Source: Campylorhamphus procurvoides (Eukaryota > Chordata > Aves > Passeriformes > Dendrocolaptidae). From it: 64,000 bases of DNA. The DNA is taken from assembly GCA_013396655.1 (NCBI GenBank), contig WBMV01006647.1:2327938-2391937 (forward strand), written 5' to 3'. Positions 38,901 through 53,059 of the stretch are shown here, piece after piece. The translations under genes were made by a program, and so were the position numbers. Under the pieces are notes generated by a model. The model did not search any database. It saw only the letters and a list, made by a program, of their open reading frames with translations, and had not been told where the DNA came from. Position 1 is the first letter of the stretch; each line of letters opens with the position of its first letter.

Positions 38901-41900
38901 CCAAGAAGTTTCTGTCAAAGTGTGTTTCTCCTCTTATTACAAAAGATTCCTTGAACATTCCAGAAAAATTAACATGGACTTCTAAGTATGGACAAAAATA
39001 GAAGACGCTAAATAGTAATTGTGCCCTTCTTGACGAGTGCTACGAGATAGCAAAACTTTGTGACTTGTTTCCAAATAAAAACAAACAAACAAACCAAAAC
39101 AAACCAGTGCTACCTGACCAGAGCTTTATGCTTGTTGTGTAATTCGTATATTTTACTAAAAAAAAGAAGCCAGAAGGCTCCCACATGGGCAGTCACCTCT
39201 CGCTGGAGAAGTTAAAGAGGAGGTCTCAAGAGATCACTCCTCTGCTATTTATTCTATTTAGAGACACCAAGAGAGGCAAAAAAACTTCCCAATTAATTGT
39301 CAGAGATCTTCCTCGAAGATTCTCTACACAAGAAGCAGCACAATAGTGTTTTGTTTTCAGACTAAAACCTCGCTCATCTAAAAAATAAGGGTTTTTATCA
39401 GTTAAATCTTGGAATGTTTAACAGTGCCATCTGGTGACCTTTGCCATAACGGCAGCGGTGTCGCTCAGAGCATCTCGCTTTGCGTTCCCAAACTCTGCTT
39501 GGGGAAAACCTCAGCCATTTGGTATTTCTGTTTGTCTTCCTTTACTTCCAAAACTGAGGTTAGCTGATTCATCCACTCATTTTTTCTTAATAAAGCACGA
39601 TTGGATAGTATCTGTGTAAGATTTTATGGTTATTAATCTACCTGTAGAAAGGCACATGTGATTATTTCTGGGTAACCAGACATTGACACAATTAATAGTC
39701 CCTTATTGGAGGATTTCTGCAAACTTGTAGGCAGAGTCTAAAGACAAATCCCCGAAATCACTGATGAGGATTCCATATCCAGTAATGCACCTTAACTGTG
39801 ACAGTTTCTCTTCTTTCTCATCCAAATTCATTTTTAATATTAGTGTTTAATATAAAACTCCTAAACTTGCCATTTCCTCACAGTGGCAATACAGACATAA
39901 TATATATTCTTAATCCTGCCCTGTTTTGTGCATTGATATCTGAAATATTGCAGGGCAGAGACTCTCTGAGCATGAGTTGTGGAAATCTCAGTATTGATCT
40001 CTGGAGATTACTAAGCTATTAGAACTATATATATATGGAGAGAGATTTAATTTAAAAAAATAATTTTCATCACATTTTTAGAACAGAAATTTTGGGGATG
40101 GGCCTTGCTTCAACTAAAATGTGTTTAAATCATTTCATCAGGAAGCACAAGGCACTGTTTGAAACTCTGTCTCTTTAGGTCAACTGAACTTCTCCCTGCC
40201 TTGCTTAACACAGTTGACTCCATCATCATGCTGGGAGTATTTTGGGTGGGCAGCTCTCAACGTCCTTGACACTGATTTCTCATTAAATTACTGAGATATC
40301 TTTTGGTGAAAAACTAGAGCCTAGGTTTGTGTCTCTGGAGGATGAGTACTGAGTTCCAGAGTAACCATCTCTTTGGTAAAACATGTGTTTGACTAGTTGA
40401 AAGAGAAAATCCTAACCAAGACGTAATTCCAGGGCAGGCCAGTAGGATCTCTGTTTTCACCTCCCACGAAGCAGATTATCACTGACACTAGTTGGAGAAT
40501 GAAAGATGGATTCTCCCTGTCTGTTTTGATAATAAATGTTTAATTTGTCCTAAAGACATTTGTCATTAAAGATGCCCACAATGCAGATCAAATACTTTGC
40601 AAAACTGGGGAGACATTCGTGAAGGGCAGCAAGTTTTACTGAACAAGGATGATGGATTTACGTTTTTGGGAACAGCAGAGCAAGCTAAAACTTTATCCTC
40701 AAAAGTGATTGTCCATCTTGGAATATTTTAGGGGCATAGAAAAGCGTGAGTGACAGGGATTGTTGTTCTGTATCTCTTCTAAAACAAAAATTACAGGGCA
40801 TCAGACAAAAATGATGGTGACAGATTTCAGAATAATCAGTGGAAGTCTTTATTTAACACATTGGATAGGAATTCCTCACCTGGGAAATTCCTCAGCAGAG
40901 AATGTTGTAAATGCAGGAGTTTGAACAGGTGCAAGGGCAAACTGGATAAGTAAATGGGAGAAGGATCCTTTGGGGGTTATGCAATATACAGCAAATGTAT
41001 TTGCTATATGGAAAAATCACTGACATGAATATATTTAGAGTCTGAGAGGGAAGTGTGAGGTGCATCCTCTGTCCTCAGTCTTCTGTGGACATCAGACAGT
41101 CATTGTCAGCAACAGAGCTGGATCCATCACTGGCCAAATGCCTTATTAATTCTGAATTAGAAAGGAGCTGAAGAAAATGTGGTACTGACAAAAATAAAGA
41201 AGTCAAGACTTGAGAAATGCACATTTTTGGCTGAGCCAGACAGTTTTGTAATTCCTTTTCTCTTCAGTTTGCTGAAGGTATTTGGTGAAGAAAATGGAAT
41301 TAATGTGATATAGTCACAGTTGCCTCATTTAAATGTATACATGGGCTTATTGGTTTCGCGTGCAGATGTGTATTCATGAATAAATAAGGCATATTGATCA
41401 CAAGAAAGATGCATAATTTGAGATGTATTTCCTTTTAAGTGTGGTCAGATTTAAGCTTTCTCCCAACTACTGTAATTCTGTTTGCTGTTGGTTTTATTCT
41501 TTCATTTTTAGTATCATCCTTATTTTATCCTTGGATTAGCAATAAATCACATTTCTGGAAAGAAAACAGACCATTCCATATATAATTCCTAAAGATCTCT
41601 CATCCTTGCAACTCCTAAAGTGACACAGCAGAGGCAGAGTTTGTTACAAAGCAGTAGGAGCAATTACGTGTGTCCCAGAGGATGCCTCAGCCTGTGCTAA
41701 CACTGATGCCTTGGTTGGTACCCAGGTCATGAATGCTCTAATGACCACAATTTATGTTGCCATTTAGAGACCAGGAGAGCACGCTGTGCCCCCCCGGCTC
41801 TTACAAGGCTCACTGCCACAAACAATCAGGTCAAAATCACAGCATATAGGAAGTTGCTTTTGTCATATCAGCGCAGCTAACGAGGCAACAATTAAACATG

Positions 41901-44900
41901 TGTAAGCATCTTCTGTATAAATACAAGCTTGGCATTTAAAAGCTGAGCTGCTGAAAATTCCAGTAGATAAAACACAGTGTTTGCTACCTTATTAAAAAAT
42001 CAACATATATTGCAATAAAATAATTTATGTTGGTCAAGCTTTCTTTTAAGTGGGAAAATGACAACTTTTAAATGTGCTAGGCCACGTGATGGATGATTTT
42101 ACATGGTGACACTGCTTTATATTGTGTTGTAAGTGGCATTCAAACATAAAAGCAAAGCTGGGAATTCAGTCAGTTCAGCTTAAGCCAGGGGGGAGTAGCC
42201 GTGGAAATAGCACATTGTGTAATTACAGAGTTGCTGTGCGAGGGTGTGAAGAAGAGTGTAAAGGGCAGGATCCTCCCCATGGAGCTTTCTGTGGTCACTC
42301 CACTCCCATGCTGAGGGTGGATTTATTTGCACACAGACACACAATCTCCCCAGCATGCTCAGGAGATGTGGTTTAGGACCAGCTGAGGTGGGCTCATCTC
42401 CTTGGGTATGTCCAGTGCAACCTGTGCAGCAGCTCAGCCCCCCTGCTTGTCCCATCATTCTCATCTCCGCTGGGGAAGCTCTTGGACATGTATCAGTCAT
42501 GATACACAGGAGTAGTTTTGTACATCAGTTTATGCCTCACTCTCTTTTTCTATAGTTCTTGCAATTTTTACAATTTACAAAATAATTTTTACAATATTTA
42601 AAAAATTGGTCCTGAATTTGAAAGTTGCTTCAAATTTTCTCATTGTAATGTTGAGCCTAGAGCACTGGGACTGTAGTTTGAAGAATCATATATTTCATCT
42701 TCTTCCTCAGCGAAGCAGGAGCCCCTCTGTGCTGAGTGTATAGGGGCATTAAAGGTGTATGAGCTGGTCATTCAAAAAGTACCTCTGCTGGTTTCAGTTG
42801 GGGAGGAGTTGTCTTTTCCAGCCAGTAGCAATTATGTAAATGTGGAAAAAGCTTTGGGAACCTTTGATAAAATATAATGCAAAACACTAATTGGTGAATG
42901 TATCAAGGGTGGAACCAGGAGGGACTTCAGTGGATAGAGATGTTGGTGACAGATGGGTCTTGTGAAGTGAGAAAGTGACTGAAGGGGTGTCTTCAGACAA
43001 TGCAGTTTTCTTTTCTGCATTTTATTTCTAAGGAGAACAATGCAGGGAGATGCTGCAGTTTGCTAATGATGTAAAGCAGTGGGGAGAAGCCAGTTCAAAG
43101 GAAATTGTAATGTTCCAAATTACACAGCGAGATTAAGGGAATACACAGAGATGTAATCAAGATACAGGATAAATTAATTCTGAAAGGAAAACAATAGTCA
43201 AGCTATAGCAAGACTGTAAAGTTGTCCTGTAAATATCTGCAAATTTTAGCATCAAATTCGTGAGCCTGAGTGATCAGGTGGCTTCTTTCTTCTTCCCCAT
43301 GCTCCTTTATTTATTTATTTTATAGGAATTCAGTGATCACATGAAAACAAATGCCTCTAAAATAATGTGCCTGTTGCTTTACCTAAATTGCAGTGAAAAA
43401 ACAATTACCTTTTTTGCAATGTAGATTGCATATATGAGGTTGCCTCTATTAAATTTTGCAAGAGTGGAGTTTCAGACTTCTTTATTAAACGCCAAACTCT
43501 GTATCATGCTATGTGTACACACCGTATACATTCTGTAGGCCGACAGAGAACATATACACCATTAAAAGAGAGGTTCAAGGACTAGACAGAGGTGTCTGAC
43601 AGCTTTGACTGCAGCAGGATCCCCACTCCTGGGCTGTTTGTTACTCCACAGCGGTGTAAGTCTCCCCTAGATCCTGTGTCAGGGGATATGTTGTTATTAC
43701 AGTAATAATTTACTGTAAGGACCTGGAGTGCTTTATCTCTGTGAGATACTGATGGAGATGACGTGAGGTATTGATGTACTCATGAATATTTGTGATATTA
43801 CATGATTTAGCCAAGATTAAACAGCCCCATTTAAATATATACATGCTATTTCTTTTCCTAAGAAGGAACAAACCTGAAAAAATTGAATTCCAGGTGCTGG
43901 CACAAGCTCTTTGAATGACTTGAACATACATGCCTTGGCCGCCTTCTGATTTTGGCAGATAAAGAATGAAGAGTAAATATTTTTGATCTGTGGTATTTCT
44001 TAAAACATTTAACAAAAATCCTGGTCTGTTGTGGCCACACTTATTACATTTCACTTTTCCATCATTTTTTTGTCACAGTACATGACTCAGATGCATCATA
44101 GATCACCCAGTTGATCTATGCTCCCATCCATCTACTGTGCCACATAAATCACTTCTGAGAGTGATACAATATCTGAAAGAATTGACAGAACTAGTTCATC
44201 CAGAATTGTTTTTTTTTTTCTTTTCTGTCACTGAGATGATTCAGTGAAAATGTGAGTGGAAAGATTGTTGGTAAGTCAAAATTTAGTGGTTCTTAAGAGA
44301 AGAAAAGGTGCAAGTCATCAATGACCTGAACATAATTGACCTTGACGTTAAAATCCGTGTTTGTAGATAATCTGTCAATAGAAGCAATAGTGTTCCTAGT
44401 GCTGGAAGAGAGGAACTGTGCTTAACCTGCAGCTTCTCAGGGCAAACAAAATGAGAATGAAACATGTTGTATTCTGGAGAGTATTGTATGATGAAGTTGA
44501 ACAGTACATATTGCCAGCCTGAAGATATCTGAGGTGTTCTGTAAAACACCCAGCCAAACCTTTGAACAGCGAACAAGAAACTCGCAGAGAGCTCTTCTCA
44601 CTAACTCGGAATGCAGAAATTTTCCAGGCTAATGATTTGACCTTTGTGTTGTGTAAGAGGAGCCCATAATTTTTCAGGAGTGTGCAATATAAATGAAATG
44701 TGATCTTCTTTACAAAGTAGTATTTAGTCACAGAACTCTCCTGAGAGCTTTTCTATATTAAATACATATTATAGGGCAAATACAGTGAAACTCTGCGAGT
44801 GGATGTTTATGTGGTTAAGAATTTTGCTTTCTTTGTTCCAGTGGAACATACACATCTGATTTGAATGCTTTCAACAGTTAGCACTTTACCTACTGAATTA

Positions 44901-46858
44901 TGCATGCATTGCAAATGCTCACTGGCTTCTAATTCTAACAGTCCACTGTGTCCTCCCAGAGAAAAAGAATACTGTTTATGATTAAAAATTTTCCATCAGC
45001 GCTATTTTTGTATCAATTTTTCCTGTTTTCTTTTATTTGCATTTCAAATATACAAAACTTTTGCCTATTTTATTTAAAAATCCCAGCCTTTCTTAATCAA
45101 CCTTTTCACCATGTTTGGATCTGGCTGCATTACTGTTGTGCTCTGCTCCACTGGGAATTCTGATTTTGAAACTAGCTTTTTATATTTTTATGTCAGAATT
45201 TGTCACAATGCCAAAACTTTGCATACTTCAAAATACAGTTATTTCCAGTGGATATGATATATATTTTATCTTAACCAAGACAGCAGTAAATTAGCAACTG
45301 TTGTTGTTTGGTTTTGTGGTTGTTAAGAGTGGACTCAACACCCTGCAGCTGGGCTTGGGCCACGGACAGTTCAGCTATTGAGAAGAAATTCTCCCTCCCA
45401 GCTTGGGCTCACAGTGTGGCTCTGGGGCTTGGCCAGGTTATTCTCATATCTTTCAGACACTGCAGAGGTTGTAGCATGCAAGAGGAAATAATCTCTGGGC
45501 TAATATAACAAACAAACTGATGAGGTAGGTCCTGCACTGTCACACCATTAGCCTGTTAAGTGTGGCCAGGTTCAAAAGCCATGACTTTAAATTACAACAG
45601 GCCTTGGCTTGCTGTGCAAGAAATCTCTCCCTCCTTCAAATCCATTTCCAGTTGCCAATACTATCCTTTAATGTGGTGTGGAATAAACAATTGAACTGCT
45701 ATTGCATCCAGGGTGCTAGGGAATAAGAATCCTTTAAGGGGCTGTTGACCCTATTGAGATTTTTAACTCTGCAAAAATTCAAGTGAAGCAATTTAGGTGC
45801 TTGAGAAACGTAGTTAATTAGAAGGTTTTCCTGCCTGACCTAAGTGGATTGAACCGTGGGAATGCTGATATAGACAAGTTACTGTGTAACCCAGAAAGGT
45901 TATTTACATTGTTGATCAGGAAATAAAGCAAGTGTAAGACGATATGCAAGTTAGTTATACAAGAAGCATTGGTAGAGAGTGAGTCCCTCATGTACCAAAT
46001 AAAAATCAGGCACTGTAATAGATCAGCAAGGATAGGTAAGAAGTATCAGATATAATCACTAAGATCAGCATTCAGTGCCTGCTCCCTTGGAGTGGATCTT
46101 GGGTGAAGTTTGGGGGGTATTTTTGGAACTGGGGAAACCTTACAAAGCACAGGGCTCAGTTACACTGTTGTTAGATGAGGATGCAGCCTGGAAAATTTCT
46201 TCCTTCTTCACTAAACTCTATAGAGCCTCTTAGAAATATTTCTTTAGTTTTTTTCCAATTTCAGTTTCTGGCTGGACCAGACCCTTGCATAGTGCAAGGG
46301 TTGTCCTAAATTGGAAAGTGTCTTAAAAATAGACTTGCCAATTTGTCGGGAAGTGAAAACTTCTTGTGATTTCTTCTATCTTACAACTTACAAGGTTTCT
46401 GCTTTAGTTTTGCTCCAGTGTTTCATTCCATACCATTTTCTGACAGTTAAAATGTTCAGCAGGCAGTGATGGGGAGGTGCAGCAATTCTCCTCCAGATCC
46501 ACAGGAACTTCAGCAGCTGATACTCCCCTGGGCTGTCTCAGCATGTCAGATCCGATAACTGTTATGTTTCAGCAAATACCTACTACTCCTCTACATAATT
46601 GCATTACTAACATGCTTATTACTTTGCAGCAAGCAAAGAAAGCAGAGGTGAACAGCACTTACACACTGGGCCCTGCCCCCAAGTGGTGTTGCCTCTTGTC
46701 CTCACAACAGGAAAGTGACTTTGAGCCAATGTTTGGTTTATGGCTGGCTCTTGATCTGTAGTGGAATGAGACTTCTTAATAGCTGTGGTGCATTGGGGTT
46801 CATGGCCATTCTCTTAATACCTTTTTATGCAGGACATAGTTAAATTATCACTACAATT
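35974..46858. other. LRP1B: LRP1B downstream intron, third part: no gene seen
   Basis: AT-rich unique sequence with the small CAAA repeat at 39072-39105, a TTTA run near 43307-43321 and a short AT run near 40028. The open frames (up to 114 codons at 43710-44054, minus strand) have no family resemblance. The 38241-38370 stretch carries several TAAT/ATTA motifs without simple-repeat structure. Confidence 0.65.
39072..39105. repeat. CAAA simple repeat
   Basis: A short A-rich run with AAAC and CAAAC units (ACAAACAAACAAACC and similar). It is an intronic microsatellite with no sign of coding or mobile function. Confidence 0.75.
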
Positions 46859-46887
46859 AAAAAAAAATTGAAAAAAAAAAAGAAAAG
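46859..46887. repeat. A-rich tract
   Basis: Two runs of nine and eleven A are separated by TTG and followed by GAAAAG. It is a low-complexity intronic A-tract. No recognisable retroelement body lies directly upstream, so it is not called a retroposon tail. Confidence 0.7.
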
Positions 46888-48412
46888 TAGATGCAGGGAA
46901 GGGATTAGTCCCATTTCTGGTAGTACTACTGATCAGTAGCTATTACACCTGATCCAACCAACTTTGAGATGTTCCCTGACCCCTGGCTGTAAGTTCCTGG
47001 GAAGATAAACCAGAGGAAAGATGACTTTGCACATGTCCTGCTGGTAGTATATTTTCCTAAGCATTTGCTCCAGACAATTTTCAGAAGCAGGACCCTGCGC
47101 TGATGGATTTTGTGACTCTGCCAATATGGTGTTACATACATCTCCCTGAGCTACCTCCTCTGGCTTTTTTCCACTACTTTTTGTTTTTCTTGTTTTACAA
47201 ACTGATGATATTTGTTCAGGAATGTAGATGAGAACATGCTGTCCTGTGGACATCATGGACATCAGGATGTATGGGCAACTATTGCAAGCAGCTTTCTTTT
47301 CCTGCCCTGGTAGATTCTTCCTCTCCTGGTTATCACTACCAATTCCATGACAAATTTCATAGGATATATAAAACAGGGCATTTCTGATTTATCCTAGAAG
47401 CAATTAATCTGCTCTGCCAAGAAGGCAACTCTCCCAAGGTTGTCCATCAGCCTGGACAGAGTTTCTTCTTTAAATCTCTTTTTAGTTTTCCACAATGCCT
47501 TACCTGTCGCTGGCAAATGACTGGAATAAAACCTTGTAAAGAACCAAGTCACATCACTGAGAGAAGTTCTCAGTTCTTTGGCACTGTTGGCTGGTGGCTG
47601 GAATGAGGGTTGAGCTTTCCTTTTTTCCTCTCAGTATTCCAAATATCACCAAATAATCACTCTGCAGCCTTTCCAGCCCTCTCCCAGGTGCTGAAGGCCT
47701 CGCTGCAGTTCTTTTCTATGAAAAAATTGTGGGTATCCTTTAACTTCTCTACTTTTTTACAATGAAAAATATATTTGTCAGTAGTAATTGCATTACTAGT
47801 CACTTTGTCCTGATTTCTCTTATCATGGAGAGACAAATGGACTTCATAATCTGTCTAGACAGTCTGGTTGTTACTTTAACAGATGTTTGATGTCCAAAAG
47901 CAAGACATCCCTCAGCTGCTTTCTAGGAACCTTTCAGACACAGCTTTAATTCATTTTATGTGTCCAGACTTTGTTTTAAATCATATTTTTCATTTCTCTG
48001 AGACATCCGTGAGCTATGAAAGTACCTACACTGTTTGGTCCACCATGGATCACCAGGAGGACCCATTCCTATCTAATTCCTGGGCATATCCTATCAGTGA
48101 CTGTTGGCAGAGTTTAAGGAAGTTCCACAAAGGAGCTTCTCTCTGGTATCTGTTGTGAATTCACAGTTAATTCTTGGACCTATCGTGCACTCAAGGAGCA
48201 GAACATTGCAAGTTTATAACCAGAGCAGCTCATTTTTGGGTTATTGGGCATTTTACTGCACTATAAATAGACTGCAGAGAAAGAACTCTTCAAAGAAATT
48301 AGAGAAAGATGTTTATTTTGGACTGTTGGAATGAGCTTCATTCTTGATACTTATTTACAACAGATTTTTTTGCCCTCTAGTTTCAACTGTAAAGAAAACA
48401 ACCCTTGTCTTT

Positions 48413-48448
48413 AAAAAAGAAAAAAAAAAGAGAAAGAAAAAAACAAAC
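48413..48448. repeat. A-rich tract with interspersed G and C
   Basis: An imperfect poly-A stretch with AAAGAAA and AAACAAA units. It gives a Lys-rich translation on the plus strand and a Phe-rich one on the minus strand; neither is evidence of a gene. Confidence 0.7.
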
Positions 48449-51400
48449 ACTTTTTTCCTGAGGTTTGCTTTGTTAACACTGTTTATTCTCCAGAAGGATT
48501 TCAGTGTTTTTGTCTTTGATGTGTTAGTATATCTTTTTATTTCTTGGTATTTTTCCCCTATGAAAAAAAACTGTATGCCTCCACAGTTCTTTAACAAGAG
48601 CAGTGTACGTGAATATTTTCCTAATTCTTCTGATAAGTGAATAGTTCTGCACAATTTCAGTTATCTAGAAATATTCCCATCATATTCTGTCAGTAGATAA
48701 ATATACTTTTTCTAAGTAGTATTAAGATGAGTTCAATATTGTGGAATTTATAATTATACAGTTTGGAAAGAAGGATGGTCTCCAGGCAGCTATTTTTTTT
48801 ATACTGATATAGCTGTAGTGATTTAATAATTAAAAATAGACTTAATTAAATATGAGTTAAATCCATTCATTGGTGGTTCACACTTCACAAGTTGAAAGCT
48901 CTTTGAATTTGTATATGTACATTTTTTCTAAACCTATATATGCTTGAATAACCATCTCTTTATTTCTCTCTTGTTTTCCTTGGTTTCTGGACAGACTAAA
49001 GACTTGTGAAAAATATGAAAAACAGGAAGAATAATGTCTGAAACAGAGAGGGGCATGTTTTATTCATAGAGCTGTTTGGGTTCTGGAACCAAACCATTAA
49101 ATATTCCATACATTGTTATCAGAGGGTGTTTGCTTTCATTCCTTGTCAGTTCCATATCTTTTTTTCTGTTCTTAACATAGCTCCTTGCTCCTCCCTACCC
49201 ATCCCAGCTCTGGTTACCTGCCAAGTGAGCTTTCCCCCTTTTTTCCTTCCTTCAGACTCCAGATCTGAGCCTGGGCTTTGACTCTCTTGCCCCTGAGGCT
49301 GGAACAGAAGAAACCCTTAGCAAATGCAAAGATAAATCTGTTTCATGTCTTGCTCTCCAATAACGTTGCAGAAAGATAGCAAACCACTCTCACATAATTT
49401 TAGCAATTGAGATGGACGTGGCTTTTGGTACAGTCAAACCATCCAGTGTTTTTAGTGACAAGAATGCTTATAGAAACCAAGTTTTTAAAATAAGAGCACA
49501 GAAAATTTTGTTTTAGATGCACCAATTTAATATTCACATCAGGAAGTAATTATAGTTACCACAGCCAGACAAATACATGACAGAAACATAATATGGGATC
49601 TGTGGTTTCAGACAATTATCTCAGCCTGTGAGTGCTGAGTGATAAATCCCCCCGAGAAACTCCAACACAACTCGAAATTACAGACCAAGAATTATTTACA
49701 GAAATAGTTCACAGGGTGTTTCCAAAGGCAATAATAAAAATATTTGAAAAAAAGAATAATAAAAAAGACATTCTTGCTACGAGTAAAAATTAGATCTTAA
49801 ATCATCTAGTAAATTGTTAATTATTTATCCGTCTCTGCTTGGGAGTTCAAGTGAGTGGAATTGGTTGGTCCCTAATGAGATGTGGTGAGGATTCACATTT
49901 TTCCTGTTGAGTTGATAAAAATCAAATTAGGAGAATGTCTGAGTGTGTGTGCCAGTGGTGTGTATGCAGAGAGCCTCATCCCAGCAGTACTGGGGAAAGG
50001 TCTGTAAGGGCAGTGGGAGAGGAGAAGAAGATTGGGAGCAGCAGGAGGTGCTAAATTGGTGTCAGTGTTCTTGTCTTTGCCTCTTTTGATAGAAATGCAA
50101 ATTGGCCACTTACTATTGTGAATTTAATACCTGGTATCCAAACAATGTGCCAGCAACAAGAGCTATCCAATTTGCCAAAGCTTCACTAAGAAAGCAAACC
50201 CAGACAAAACTAGATGAAATAATTTGTGGAATAGGGAATACAAAAGTTCACTTCTAAAGAAGAGTAAAATTGGACATGAGGTGGGAGATCTAATCCAAAT
50301 TCAGATGTAAGAATTCTGGGTTATATTGGAGTTTCCTTTTCCTTAGGTTGCTTTGAGCCAGTGCCAGTTCTCTGCATGCTGTGCTGTAGGGAAAAAAACC
50401 CAACCCAAACCAAACAACAAGTAGGATTTGAAATGCCTCAGAGAAATTTACTTTTCTACTGCATTAGTATGATTTTAATAGTAACAAAACAGTATTGTTT
50501 GAATGAATTTAAAAAAGCTGAACTTTAGGGGCCTCATGTCTTTAATATTTTGCACTGTGTGCCTCCCAAGTGATAGTCAATAGGGAATGTTACCTGTGTG
50601 TTTTCTTTATCTTCTTTCACTTCATTGTTTAATTTGGCTTTAGCTTTCATAGCTGCTGATTCAGTGGTCATTGCAGCCACGGTGATCACATGGTCTTTAG
50701 CAATACTTTCCAGTTTCAGGTTGGACAATAAACACATCTGCATTTCAAACAGGGATTAGAGTAGGATGTATATATCCAAAAAAACCTACTGCTGGAATGT
50801 ATAGAATTTGGGCTGTGCTGTGTCAGATGAATCCCACAGACAGAAGGGAGGAGAGACTGCCCATGCCCTTAGAACACCTTAGGGTCAGACATCTGCCAAA
50901 CCCAACGGGTGTCATGAATGGCTTGTGGGGAGCAAAGAGCTGAAGTGTTTGTGCTGTTTGATGTGTTTGCACAGATTACACCATGCTGCCCTCCATGCCC
51001 TGGCTGTCTGCTCATAGCCTGGGGTTACCTTCCCACCAGCCTGCCCATGTGCTGCCAGCTTGGCACCTGCTGGGATGCACCTCCAAGGTGGATCAGATCC
51101 AACCACCCTTTAAAAACTGCCGGGTTTGGAGCGGGGAATAGTGGCTTCCTTCCCCTTGAGCTGTGTTGGATGTACAGTCTCAGGGGGAACAGCACATCTC
51201 CTCCTCTTTCCCTCCTTTATAGCTGTCATCAGCAAACCTTGAAAACACTGATAGCAAGAATAATAAAATCTCCATATTTTTAACATGATTATTTAGATTT
51301 TAGAGCAGACAGGCTGTGCTAGTTCAAATTCTCCCAGACACTGTGGTTCAAGTATGCCCTCAAATGTCCCCTCAGGGGTTGAGATGTTGTCTGTGTTGGG

Positions 51401-53045
51401 AGATGCTGGATGTAAGAAATTCAAAGACCTCTTAAGCCACAGCCAAGGATCAGAATATTCACTCTGGAAGGCACCTGCCCCAGGTGCTGTACCTCAACAC
51501 ATCTGGGGAACATCTGGTGAGGAGAGCCCTGGCAGAGGGTTGGGCCAGGCCAGGTTGTTATGGGCACAATCAGCTACAAATCTGAGTGTTTCATAGAGCT
51601 GCATGAGCTATTTTTGTGACACATCTATCAGCTGTACTTAATTCCAGTCTCAAAAGACATTTTGGAGCAATGAGAATAAACAGTGAGGACCTTGATTTTT
51701 TATTGTGTCAGGAAAATGGTTTGTTCAGGGTTTTTTTTTAAGGTGTATATGGAAATGCTTAGTATTGTATTGAAAAATATTAGTGACATATAGAAGACTT
51801 TGACTTCTACAATGGAGTCTAAATTAACTTCGTCCAGGAAGCACAACATCAAATTATAATGCAGAAAAACAATGTTTTCATTTTATTATGGTATAAATCC
51901 AAAGAATTAATCCTGATTTATAACAATGTAAATTAATAGAATGTGACCCAAAGTCACTGTCTTATTACAGTATTTGTTATTTTGCCCTTGATAAATTTAT
52001 CAGAAGACATTTCTCACTATGAAAGCTCTACTATAATTACTGTCAAATCCAAGTAAATAAAAGATTATAGTTGACTGACAATAATGAGATTTATTTAGTT
52101 TTCTGTGGCCTTAAATTAAAGCTGTATTAGCTACACGGCCTTGTAGAATCAGCAGTCAGACCTGCTGCATCTGAGAAAAATCAGTTCACCTCACACATTT
52201 CTTTTAACATTTACATGAAAAACAGTCCTCAGAGAATAAAATAATTGGATATGTATGTGTGGAGCATTTGTCATTAAATTTTATTCATTAATACAAATAG
52301 TTGTCTAGTCAAGAAGAGAGAGAGCAAATAATCATGTTCTCCTAGAACAAGGTCTTTTTCTTACATGTTTGTTGATCAAAATTTCCAACAGTTCCTCTAG
52401 TTTTGTGCAGTTTGGTTAGCTATGCTTTTGGATGGAATATCAGTTATATCTGGGACTTTGTTACCACGTTCAATTAAAATCTGGGTACTAATGGATTGAA
52501 ATCCCAGTGCAACTTCCAGTTCCACAGCATCCTTTCCTAATGTTGCCTGTTACTGCACTATTTACTGTAGCATCGAAAGTGATGGAAATTGAGGTTTCAA
52601 AAGCTTTTAAGAAGGAATGCCTGGTAATTTCCCCAAGTATTGCGTGTCAGAGTGGGACAAATCCTGCACAAGAGGAGTTGTAACTTCCACTGAAAGTAAC
52701 TGGAAGGGCAAAGGGGACTTTGGTGAATTTTGTGGGTGTGCTGCTGAGGCCTTTCAGAGGAGTTCTGATAGACTGAAGCTGCCTGGATGAGGTGGGTGAC
52801 CTGAAACAAGAAAGGGAAATAGTTACAACACAGCTCTTTCTCTTCTGGGAAAGTCAGGGAAAGGCCCACTTTTTCCCCCTATGTTCAAGAGAAATCCCTT
52901 CATTCTACCAACCAGTGCAGCAAAAGTGTCACTGCAGTCTTTCCATCTTTAACTGCAAACAATCTAGTAAAAATCAGGTGGACGATCCCTCTTAGTCAGA
53001 ACTTCCTTTTATTTCTATAAAACTTCACCTAACTGTGAGAATAGC

Positions 53046-53059
53046 TTTTTTTTTTTTTT
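53046..53059. repeat. T14 homopolymer
   Basis: An uninterrupted run of fourteen T. Similar runs of ten to thirteen T occur near 9022, 23690, 29709, 44209, 59581 and 59612. Confidence 0.75.
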
